Shown: positions 24,537 to 34,757 of the stretch, piece by piece
How positions within the stretch are numbered: position 1 is the first letter of the stretch
Layout: every line of letters starts with the position of its first letter
Assembly: GCF_036785885.1 (NCBI RefSeq)
Contig: NC_092326.1
Location: 42,618,287-42,682,286, forward strand
Reading direction: 5' to 3'
Source: Coffea arabica
Taxonomy: Eukaryota > Streptophyta > Magnoliopsida > Gentianales > Rubiaceae
Length of the DNA: 64,000 nucleotides
Notes under the pieces: model-generated
Told to the model about the DNA's origin: nothing
Seen by the model: the letters and a program-made list of their open reading frames with translations, nothing else
The model's database searches: none
Position numbers and translations under genes: made by a program

Positions 24537-27264
24537 TCTATATCTATATCTATATGTATTCAGGAAGGGATTTTTAGCAGAAACCCTCTCAATGACCCCT
24601 AAATTTCTCATTCTTTTTTCTAGATTTTTGTATTTATTTTAATACATAAAATGTAGTGGGTTATAACCCACCTTATCACCCATCAATATTCCCACTATCT
24701 CACTCCCACTATCCCACTATCTTAACTCATCCTATAACCACTCCTACAAATTCTCTATTCCCACTATCCCACTATCTCACCCCCCACTCTCTCTCATTTT
24801 CTTATTTGTTTTTTGTTCTCTATTCATTTTGTAAATGTATTGATTTTGTTTATTTTATGAGCAGTAATGGAAGATATTATGTGCAGAGACTTTAGCAGAA
24901 CTCAACCTTCTTGCGGAGAATTGGAAGTATATTCTTGCCAACTTAATTTTTCAGGTCAGTCCCCTCTGCCTTTTAAGTATGTTTTGCTTTTGCTTTGCTT
25001 TTTATCATGAATGATATTGCATTGATTTTCTGATCATCCATTATTTCTGAAATTTTTTTACAAAATCCTATGAACGGTTGTTTGCTTATTGTTATACTGT
25101 AAAGCAAAGATAGTCAATAGTGAGATAAAATATAAACACAAAATCACAATCGCATTTCTAACATAAGGTATTGCTTGCTTATATAATTGCGAATGGTATA
25201 GATTCATGATTGAGGGTTTTACTATTTCTAACATAAATTGTATATTATAAAATTTATTTGTTTGTATTACTGAAATTTTTTAATTATTTTTTATTGCACA
25301 TTTATCACATAAAAAAGGTGTTACGATAGTTATTTTCATAATTTTATTCCAAAAATGATCGTGCATGAAATAAAAAAATATATTTTTTTATAATAAAAAA
25401 TAATTAAAAATGGTTTATAATTAGAGAAAAACAATTCAGATACTACTAATAACTAAGGCACTATACTCCCATTATTAAAATTGGATTAATTTTTAATTTC
25501 GTCAGAAATTCTTTTGGCAAAATTGCATTCTAGCCTTTCTTTTCTTTATCATTTTCTCTCTGCATTGACTGCAATAATTTTCACTTCACTTTTAATGGTT
25601 GGCCTTTCAAAATTGGTAGAAAGAGAGTTTATTAACATTCAAATAACTGTTTTATGTTGCATCTTTTTGAGATGCTAAAGAAGGCATGAAACTTCTTGAA
25701 TGATGGTATCCTACTTTTTAGAGTTTGAATCACAATATTACCTTCATTCTTTATATTTTTGTATTTTTGCATCCACTGGATTAGAAAAAACGCGTCCTTC
25801 TAAACTTGGATAATGTTCAGTAGTGATGCCAAAGACCTAACGATATCTATATGAAAAAAAAACCCAAGGGACATAATTATATATCATACCAGATATCAGG
25901 AAACTGCACAAAAGAAATAATCCTGACTCATATTTCGGCGCTCTACCTGACTCAAGACAGTGATTTTAAAAAAAAATCTGGGAATTCTAACTGAACTTAA
26001 ACCAAAAGAATAAATTAAAAATTATAGAGGCTGCCAAATTAAAAGACAATATTGAATTGGATATTAAAAGATGGTTTAAACATAGTAGGGACTACGAACC
26101 AAAATCTTTGAAAAACAATTCTGTATCCAAAAAATAAAAAAAAAAATCTACAAGAACAAACTCATTTTCCCAAAAAAAAAAAAAGAAAATAAGCCTATAA
26201 GAACATACGCCCTTTTCCAAATTTAATAATTTATCTATATTATGAACATATTATAAACTAATACATTCTTTTTTATTTAATATTAAAAATTGATTTTAAA
26301 TATACAAGTGATAGCAGAGGGAATGAAGCAGTTAGCGACATGTGAAAAAACCGAAAAGGACAAAAGCAATTAGAGGGATGATTTCGCACAAAATTCATGG
26401 GTTAAAGTGCAATTTGAGGTATAGATGGGAGGCATTTTAGTGCATTTATTGGTTTGTTTTCAATAAGTGGTAATTGGTTTTGCGGGATTTGGGGGGTCTA
26501 CATATACCAAAATATATTTATATAGGGATTACTTCATTAACCATGAGTGCTAATAACGATTCTATTGGTGCGTAATTTTCATTTGATTACAACACAATTG
26601 TATTAAATTCTATTGATGCTACTTCTATATTAACTATTGTATTTTTTTGTTAACAATTCTCATACAATGTATCACTTACTACACATAAAATAAATACAAA
26701 AAATTATTTATTTTTGATTTAATATATATATTTTTTCTCGATCAAAGAAATGAAAATATTGCCTCTCTTCAAGTTCGGCAACCATCCGCATCACCAATAC
26801 TTTTGCGTGATCATGGTAAATATACAGTTTTTTATATCGTCAAAGATCGTGCATTTTCATTTGTAGTACATACTCCACAAAATTCAACATAGTTAATTAA
26901 ATTATCAATTTTGACTTTCGTACTAAAAGTGGATTGGTGTGAAGAGTGTTCGCACCTTCAAGAAAGATTATCAAATCGAATGCTTAGTATTTGTAAGTAT
27001 TTCATTTTAACAACATTCAATTGCATTCATTTGTAGAAATATATCATTCCCTTTTTTAATATAAATTTTAATTTTTTTTTCGGGATCCATCTTTCGAAAA
27101 AAGACAGTTCTTGAATGATATACACATTCTATTATATTTCAAACTATTGTTAAACAGATATTACATTTAAATTTTGTTGGTTCAATTTTTTCACCTTTAG
27201 TTGTTCACCATTTTATTTTTTTCAATAATATCAGCACCGTGCGTAGCACGGGTATTCACACTAG
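24537..27264 (+). mobile_element. Non-autonomous Helitron (5' end tentative)
   Basis: The 3' terminus is canonical: stem CCGTGC (27237-27242), loop GTA, stem GCACGG (27246-27251), then nine bases and CTAG (27261-27264), followed by host T at 27265. A fitting 5' end begins TCTATATCTATATC at 24537 after a host A, giving the A|T insertion site typical of Helitrons and a 2.7-kb element. No Rep/helicase frame is present, so it depends on another element. A second TC at 26497 (TCTACATATACC) is a weaker start because a G precedes it. The interior is AT-rich and may include a captured stretch near 24885-24955. Confidence 0.6.
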
Positions 27265-27539
27265 TTAATTATGTATTGGGGATATTCATATTTGGTTAGA
27301 CAAGGACTAGTTTTCTTTAAAAACAAAAAAAAGTTGAAATTGCTAAAGAATAAAAATAAACTGCAGTATCGAATACAGATGTTAGCTTTTTGTGCAAGTT
27401 CATGTAACGAGCCTTTTAAGAATTAAACTCAATTAGAAAATCTACACGAGAAAAAGGACAAGTTAATCGGAGGGCAAGTCTCAAAAATAGCCAATAGAAT
27501 CTCAAGCCTGATGCTTGGAAAATGAACCGCTATAGGATG
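27265..27539. other. Spacer between Helitron and MITE pair
   Basis: AT-rich; nothing was recognised. Confidence 0.5.
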
Positions 27540-27681
27540 TAGAATTCTACATTTTTCAATTCTTTTTAAAAATAATGTACGGTAATGATTTGATATGTGT
27601 GAAATAAAAAAAAGTGATTAAAAATATGTTTACGAAAAACTTAAAAAAATTTTTTATAAATAACTTCAATCCAAACAAGAA
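27540..27681 (+). mobile_element. Short MITE, GTTTGGATTGC family, copy C
   Basis: The core GGTAATGATTTGATATGTGT and AAAAATATGTTTACGAAAAA match copy D directly downstream. The right end is TTCAATCCAAACAAG. Confidence 0.6.
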
Positions 27682-27688
27682 CTAAAGG

Positions 27689-27817
27689 TTTTGTTTGGAT
27701 TGCATATTTCTAGATTTTTTTGTAGAAAAATTACTATAATGATTTGATATACGTGAGATAAAAAGGTGATAAGAAAATATGTTCACGAAAAAGTATTTGC
27801 TATCCAAACAGGACCTA
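27689..27817 (+). mobile_element. Short MITE, GTTTGGATTGC family, copy D
   Basis: The most complete copy. Left end TTTGTTTGGATTGCATATTT, right end TATCCAAACAGGACC, core TAATGATTTGATATACGTGA. It sits head to tail, almost abutting copy C. Confidence 0.7.
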
Positions 27818-29049
27818 AGTCCTTGTTTGGAATATGTACCCAAATTTGTGTATCGGGTAGAATATGTACCCAAATTCAACAACTTTTCCACCCCACCCAA
27901 CTGTTCCAACTGCCACTTCCTCCTACCCGACAACTATTGGATCTGAATTTTAAAGGACATAAAAAGTACCTACCACAAACTTCTAATCGGAATCTACTAG
28001 CTGTCAGAAGTGGGCAGTGGGCACTCTGCTTTTTCTCCTCATTCATGAACTTTTGTACGGTTCAATTAATCCTTGGAAACAACCAATTATACAAGTAATA
28101 ATTGTTGGATAGGAGAGTTTTAAAACTTTTCTCGGACATGGACGAAGAAATTCGATCCTTTGATCCATATTTTTGTCCAAAATTTCTTGAAATTTTCATA
28201 GCGGATACTTGGTTCTGTGGCATTTCAATCTCTTTCGAATTCTCCATTTATCCCCTTAGATGCATCCCTTTCACTTAATATAAAGTAAGAATGGGTATAA
28301 AATAAAATTTATCATGTTAAAAAAAAAAAAATTACCCCCCAAAAACCACTGAATTTTGACTCGGTCACCATCAAAAAATGATTAAGTCCTCCTTTGAGCC
28401 ATAGGTTAAAGATTTGAACCCCACTTGCAGAAAAGAAATCTAAAAAAAAATATCAAAACACACCTTTAATCTAATCAGATTCATATATTTACTAATCTTT
28501 TATACACAACCTTTTTAAACTATTCTCCCGAGAGAAAAAAAAAATATTGTCATTGCCGGAAAAGGGAACAAAAATGAACCCCCCGAATCTTGCAAAGGTA
28601 AAGTTGCAACTAGCAAAACCGGATGGCCTCAATGCCATTCGCACTTTTTTGCTTTTTGAATTTATTTTTCTTTTCTTTATTAATGACGTTCATCTTTGTT
28701 GGAGTTGCAAACCCTTTTTTTTTTTTTTTTTTAAACCTTTTGTAAGCCTCCAATGTCCAATAATCACATTAAGGCTCGTCGATTAATCCAGGGTCGAGCA
28801 TTGTCGTACCATTTTGGAGAATGATTCTCTCAACGTTGATTTCTCAATCCAAGAACCCATTTGCTTAGGAAGTATCTATCAAACTTCTTGCCACTTTGAC
28901 TCAATAATCATTCATTTGTTTGAACCACATAATTGTCAGGAGAGCCATATCGATTCTCAAATTTCAAAACTAAATTGTTAGTTTGTAAAAGTCTTTATTA
29001 AAAGAAAATAATGTAAACATTCCGTGTGTGTGTGTGTGTATATATATAT
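27818..29049. other. Spacer, no supported gene
   Basis: An 11-base GTACCCAAATT motif is duplicated near 27836-27874. A-runs and a T-run (28717-28732) and a short tRNA-promoter-like TTTGAACCCCACTTG at 28413 are present. No gene was recognised. Confidence 0.4.
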
Positions 29050-29121
29050 ATAAAAAAAAGATTAAAAAAAATAATTAAAAATATATTTACAAAAAATGTA
29101 AAAATTTTGCTGCAATCCAAA
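29050..29121 (+). mobile_element. Short MITE, GTTTGGATTGC family, copy E (3' fragment)
   Basis: Only the right half is clear: TTAAAAATATATTTACAAAA followed by TGCAATCCAAACC. A (GT)n/(AT)n microsatellite adjoins it on the left. Confidence 0.45.
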
Positions 29122-29984
29122 CCAATGGGGGACCGCGTCATCTATCGAATCACCTACCATTCACCCGGAACAACATAATGGTAGTAGGTCATTTCTTCAA
29201 ACTTCGTATTATGATTGTTTTGAAAATCGTCACAATTTACCAAAGAAATGATCCACTACCATTTGGTTGAGATGGTGGATAAATCGCCACGTTGCATTGC
29301 CTCCGCAGAGTATATGGTGTACAGTGCAACGCGTGATACACAATAATATATACCTAACATCTTTCCCTTGGCGTGGGCTCTCCCTGACCAACATCATTTT
29401 CCGGTGTGGGCTCTCCCTGACCAGCTTCCTTATAAGAAGGGAAAATCAAGTTTAGAATGGCCAAGACCTGTCTAGATCCCCATTAATTGCCCAAAAAAAA
29501 AAAAAAACCTGTTGCTTCACAAAAACATTTTCCAATCCCAAAAATTGCTAAAACATTATTATTATTTTAAAAAAAAAAATTTCAAAAAACTGTCAATCTT
29601 GCGAAATCAAAATTGCCTCCCATTCACACATAATTTGACTCTTAAAGAATATATCTACACGCTAAAGAGACCAACAAAGAGAGTCGAAACAGAGAATTAC
29701 CTCAAGGTCTTGGTTCTTCTTCGTTCAGGTATACCACAGTGGGACTCTGATAACGTTGATGCCAAGTGAAGCCATGTTCCAGATTTCTTTAAAGCCCTAA
29801 TTATACAACCTGCTCTGTCCAGTCACCACAAATAGCACAAAGCTCATTCCATCAAACTGCCTTCCAGATGATCATCATAAATCAATGATCATTTCACCTT
29901 GCAACACAACCTAACTTCTTAGCTTAGAATCACCAACATTTTACTATAGCATGTCCCTTGATATATAAAAATTGCAAAAACACA
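29122..29984. other. Spacer downstream of F-box gene 2
   Basis: Contains GTGGGCTCTCCCTGACCA twice, at about 29373 and 29405. No gene was recognised. Confidence 0.4.
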
Positions 29985-30670
29985 AACGCCAGTGTCAGCT
30001 ACTGCACGCAATTAATATCACACACACTACTCCAAAGTTAAATGCATTGGCCAAAACAAGATATCAGGCGGATATATTCAACAAGCGGCTAAAAAAGGTT
30101 TTAAAACTACATAACAAAACGATTAGCACTACTCTTCACTGTCTTCACTTCATCAATCGTACAAAACTGTATGAACTACACTTTCACATCTGTTCACCAA
30201 GTTCCCAGACAATGCATTAGTTCCCAACTTTCTTTTGATGCAAAACAACATTGTGTCGGAAAAATTATGAAAATATCACCCTCTCAATCATCTTAAAAAC
30301 ATCAGCGTTGCATTGCATAATTATTCCTAGCGTTAGCTACAGCGCACAATCGATATAGTATTCAGTAGTCCAAAGCTAAATACATCAGTTAAAATAAGAT
30401 ATCAGGTGCATATTTACAACAAGAGGCTACAAAGTTCAAGATTACATAAGAAAACGACTAGCATTATTCTTCAGTGTCTTCACTTCATCAATCCATGAAA
30501 AACCGTATGAAAAAGACTTGTCACATCTGTTCAGCAAGTTCCCTGAGAATAAATTAGTTTCAAAAAGTTCTTTCAATGCAAAACAAACATTGTGTCTGGA
30601 AAATCTACCGAGTTATGATAAAATTAACACCCTCTCAATCATCTCAAAAACGTCATCATTGCATCCAAAA
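29985..30670. repeat. Two-copy tandem duplication, period about 338 bp
   Basis: Unit 1 (about 29985-30325) and unit 2 (about 30326-30670) share long blocks in the same order, such as AAGATATCAGG, CTTCACTTCATCAATC, CACATCTGTTCA and CACCCTCTCAATCATCT. They are diverged by roughly a fifth by eye, so this is an old duplication. It lies just downstream of the terminal exon of F-box gene 2, possibly in its 3' UTR or flank. Confidence 0.75.
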
Positions 30671-30736
30671 CTTATTATACCGTGTAATAGTAAACACCTT
30701 ACCAGCTTGGTTCGCTCCAGTTGCTGCCAATTTTTT

Positions 30737-32218
30737 TCATAGCACCAGTTTAAATCCCTCTGACAGGAAATCAACCCTAGTAGAACAAAGCGAAAATTAA
30801 GCATGCGGCGTGAGGCCTACAGATGCAGTGTGAGAGATAAAAACAAGACTTAACAAAGATAGAAGCAGACAGCTTCTTCATATCCGTAATTACCAGTGGG
30901 GAAAAAAACCAGACCTGTAATCATTAAAATCTCAACTAGTCATGCTGCCACACTTACGAAGCCTAAAGCACAAGAAGAGCACAAGGAACTAAATTTGCCC
31001 TAGTATACATGATATGTAATATTTCTGTGTGTTCATGCAAATGTGTATTTAAGAGAAAGAATAGCCTCGGAAGAAAGCACAACAATTCTAGACAATTGAA
31101 ACAACTTACCTTTTTTTCACTCTACTTTTCTCCTGTTGGCGTAGCTCCTCAGTTTCATCCCCTTCTCCGGAGACATCAGGCTGAATGAGGCTTGCAACAC
31201 ATACCTCAGCATAAAAGACAAATGGCAAACCATCAACAGAGACATTCCTAACAGTCTTCCTTCTCAAATCATACCAAATAAGTTGTTTATCGTCGTGGTT
31301 TAAGAGAACCTCTTCACCGTTCCTTGAATAAGCCAACGGGCCAATGGTAATATACCGCTCAACGAGTGGAGGCGCGATTGTTAGCAATTTAGTCCAAGAT
31401 TCTTTCACTCCATATTCCTTCATTATCCATACATCCGTTCGATACCTCTTTCGAGGACGAACCAAACACAGACAACCACCCAAGACCTCCACAGTGAACT
31501 CAAGATCAGTACCTGTAAAATCCGGTTTTGGCAAGGTATAATGCTGCTCAGTCCGAACATCAAAAGCCCAAATCGACGAGTCGAAGTAACCAAGATCCCC
31601 TGTTCTCACTCCCGTATGCAAAACACCATTCAAATGAGCACCCCAGGCCCGCTTATAAGGAAGCTGATAAGGGAAATTTTGGATCTTTCGCCACTTATCC
31701 GACTTAGAACTATAAAGCTTCGCCTCAGACCTAATCCACTCCGAATCAAAGCCTCTAAACTCCTCAACCCTGACCACTCTATAATCATCATTCACAGCAT
31801 CATAAGCAAACCCATGAGTCACATAAGCAGAACCAACCTCAAAATCAACCGGTTGTTCGACCGGAGTAGCCGGTAATTCCCTGTACTTTCGAGTGAAGGG
31901 GTTCCAAATAAAAGGGATTTTAGCCAAAACAAGGATCAAGCCATTGCAAGAGTTGGATACATCTGAGGCGGAGTATGGCGGGCGAAGCCTATTGGCAGCG
32001 TCGAGCGAATCCAACTCAACAGAATAAATCCCCAAGAATCCAAGCATGAGGAACAAATTTGAGCCAGTCTTTTTGGACTGAAGCAGATGCATTTTGATGA
32101 AACTACGGCTATCAATCAAGCTGCACCATGGTTTCGATACGCACCTGAATCTCAGGAGGGACTTGACGGGCAGCCGGGTGAGGATGTCGGTGATGAGCTC
32201 CCGCGGAAGATTGGGCAT
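30737..32218 (-). CDS. F-box protein, CPR1/CPR30-like (paralog 2)
   Basis: Exon 1 is 32218-31110 and the terminal exon 30776-30737, giving 382 residues; the intron is 333 bases with a perfect AG|GTAAGT donor and CTAG|G acceptor. It begins MPNLPRELITDILTRLP, an F-box for SKP1 binding in an SCF ligase, and continues with an FBA-type region (SCNGLILVLA, FIWNPFTRKYRELP, YDAVNDDYRVVRV, WIMKEYGVKESWTK). Paralog 1 aligns along its full length, with roughly 60 percent identity by eye. Unspliced reading ends VKKR then TAA, where the TAA is part of the donor site; splicing gives KKR-VDFLSEGFKLVL then stop. The frame is open upstream to a GTG at 32287, but the first ATG is 32218. A role in regulating immune receptors is inferred from the family only. 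Confidence 0.85.
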
Positions 32219-32320
32219 CTTTATTAGGGCTTGGAAGAGGGGAAATGAAGTTTGGTAAACGCGGACGAAGGGCCGATTTAGTAGCACTTCAGCTGATTAG
32301 TCAGTCGTGAGAGAGACTGA

Positions 32321-32444
32321 GGGGGCGTTTGGTAAAAAGGTATCTGAACTAAGGAATGGAATAAACTCCATATCATAATTGGTGTTTGGTTCACTGGTAC
32401 AAAAATTGGTGTTTGATTCAATGGTACGCGAACCAAACGCCACC
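32321..32444. mobile_element. 124-bp MITE in the 5' flank of F-box gene 2
   Basis: The terminal inverted repeats are GGGGGCGTTTGGT and, on the right, ACCAAACGCCACC. They are flanked by TGA on both sides (32318-32320 and 32445-32447). A three-base duplication and GG(G/T)GGCGTTTGG ends recall PIF/Harbinger-type elements. It begins 103 bases upstream of the ATG, so it is inside the promoter or leader. Confidence 0.65.
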
Positions 32445-32556
32445 TGAAGGAATTGGTTAAGTCTTCCAACCTCGGGATGCTACTCTAGTAAATAAATATA
32501 CTATAGATTGGAGTGTGGTATGGCTTTGTTCGATGGTTCAATCCCAATATTAATGG

Positions 32557-32724
32557 GTTTGTTTGGATAGAGAATTATTAGTCAAAATTTATTTGCTTAC
32601 ATCATCATTACAATTTTCAACGCACCTTTTTATCTTCCCAATTACCTTTTTATCTCACATACATCACATCACAAAAAGTGTTACAGTAAAAATATCTCAA
32701 ATAATTTACAATCCAAACAGAGCC
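32557..32724 (-). mobile_element. Short MITE, GTTTGGATTGC family, copy F
   Basis: Left GTTTGTTTGGATAGAG, right TTTACAATCCAAACAGAGCC, with CCTTTTTATCTCACATACATC in the core, the reverse complement of the GATGTATGTGAGATAAAAA core in the family. Confidence 0.6.
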
Positions 32725-32830
32725 AATGGTTCGATCTATCTTATTTCTTCAAATTCATATTACTCTGTTAGATTATACGGTAGCTCCTTCAAATTCACAT
32801 GAGCATAAAATGCACTCGTATGATTTCATA

Positions 32831-32976
32831 GTTCAATCTCTATTAATTTTTCTTTGTTCAATTGAATCACCTTCTACGATAGACTTAAGAGTAGAAGGAG
32901 ATAGTTCAATCTCTATTAATTTTTCTTTGTTCAATTGAATCACCTTCTAGGATAGACTTAAGAGTAGAAGGAGATG
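32831..32976. repeat. 73-bp tandem duplication, nearly identical
   Basis: The unit at 32831-32903 is repeated at 32904-32976 with one base difference noticed (TTCTACGATAG against TTCTAGGATAG). The high identity indicates a recent duplication. Confidence 0.85.
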
Positions 32977-34428
32977 CAGAGTAAATTGTGATGGTTGACC
33001 CCAAAAAAAAAAAAAACATACTTGGAATGTCGGATGGACGTCATTGTCGTTGAGATGGTGGTGGATTGAAAAATTGTGGAGTAGGAAAAATTGGTCGCCA
33101 AGTGGTAGAGAGAAGTTGATAAAAAAGTGGTAGAGAGAAGTACCCCATTAATTGTCCAATTATCTACAACTAGACTAGACTTGAGAGTATAGTATAGTCT
33201 TTCAGGTGATGTGGGCTATTACATTTACAGTGGAAGCAGATGGGGGCAGGACTCCTAACCACCTCTGGAATACTTGATTCCTTGGCCTGCATTTTTCTTT
33301 AGAATTTTTTGAAAATATTTATCAATGGGAGCAAAGGCATCTATCTGTCTAGTTTGATTGATGACTATTCAGTTCCTCCGAATTTCCTATTAACCCCTTT
33401 GAATCTACCACTTGGACACAAAAAAAAAAAAAAAAAAAAAAAAGGAGATAGGTAGGGACTGCTATTTTTTAAGAAAAAATTCCAACGTTTTATTGGGGAC
33501 TGCTTTCCATAGTCTATGTGGGTGTCTCCTCTTTCCATGTCTGCAGTGCCAATAGATAGATGGGGAGCATATTTCGAAATCGTGATCGAGGGATCCAAAG
33601 TGTACCACTGCCAACCCACAGGCCCACACACCCCATTCCCGGCCCCCGCCGCCCAAAAAAGGGCAAAAGAAGGACTGGGTTGGTCACCTGGTCCAACGCG
33701 TTGTTTCGCCTTTCTCGTGGTAAAGATGAGTAGACAGCTCATCAAGCTGCAGAAAGGTTGGTCATGCATAGGGAAGTTTCCACCTTCAAGCTTTTCCCGC
33801 TGTCATTTTGTTTGCTTGCGTAAGATTTGGAGTTTTTAAAAGTTTTACTGTAATAATATATTCAGTGTAGATGATTAGGTGTTTATTAGGGTAAATAATA
33901 AACAGCAGTGTATCTATTTGATTCGACGGTGATTTCATCCACGTCGATTCCCTAATTAGCCTCTCTCGGCCTTCCCTCCTCTTCTTCTTAGTATAAATCA
34001 GAGCAGGAGCAGAAGAGGCAAAACAAAGAAAAATGAACGGTGATGGATTTGAATATCATTTGGTGACTGATACAATGCTGACAAGATTGCTGATGTTTTT
34101 TGGGCCCCAGTTGTTGACTCCGTTCTCCGGGTAGTGTGACCGTGCAGGCCATCTAACTTATACTGTGACCCTACGCCTACAGAATGGCTCTTGGGCTGGT
34201 ACAGTTCTTTGAAACCTCGAATCTCAAATTCTGAAGCCCAAACGAACACTTTTGCCGGCTTCCATATAGTAGAAATCACTCAAAATCAGTTGGGCTTCTT
34301 GCATTAAACAGACTGGCAGTTAATTGGAACCCTTTGCATGTTTTTTTTTTTGACTACCGGTCTTGTTTTAAGTTGAAGGTTGGAAAACATCCGTGATAAT
34401 CTCCTTTAGGTCTTCGTGTCATGTTATA
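32977..34428. other. Spacer, no supported gene
   Basis: A repeated AGTGGTAGAGAGAAGT lies at about 33101 and 33126, and an A-run at 33420-33443. Open frames around 33365-33839 overlap on both strands and match nothing I know. Confidence 0.4.
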
Positions 34429-34757
34429 CTCCCTCCGTCCCACTTTGATAGTCTCGTTTTCCTTTTTCGTCTGTCCCAAATTATAGTCCACTTTCCAATT
34501 GAAGAATATAGTTGTATTTTAATTTTCCTAAAATACCCTTATTCAATGTAAGTTGTTATTACTATAAACCTACCCCATTTAATGAGAGTTGATTCTTTTT
34601 TTACCATCAATTCAAGTTCTCATAAAGTTGTACCATATTTAATGTGAGGGTATTTTAGAAAAATAGTAATCTAAATTTACTTTTCCAACAAAGTTAACTA
34701 TTTTTTCTTAAACTGTGTGAAAAAAAAAATGGGACTATCAAAGTGGGACGGAGAGAG
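34429..34757 (+). mobile_element. Stowaway-like MITE, copy 2
   Basis: It starts CTCCCTCCGTCCCACTTTG after TA and ends CAAAGTGGGACGGAGAGAG before TA (34758-34759). The terminal repeats are better preserved than in copy 1, and the orientation is opposite. No ORF. Confidence 0.85.

Noticed and set aside
33365-33839. Several overlapping frames of 60-134 codons on both strands
   Set aside because: No ordered motifs; one reading includes phenylalanine runs from the poly(A) tract.
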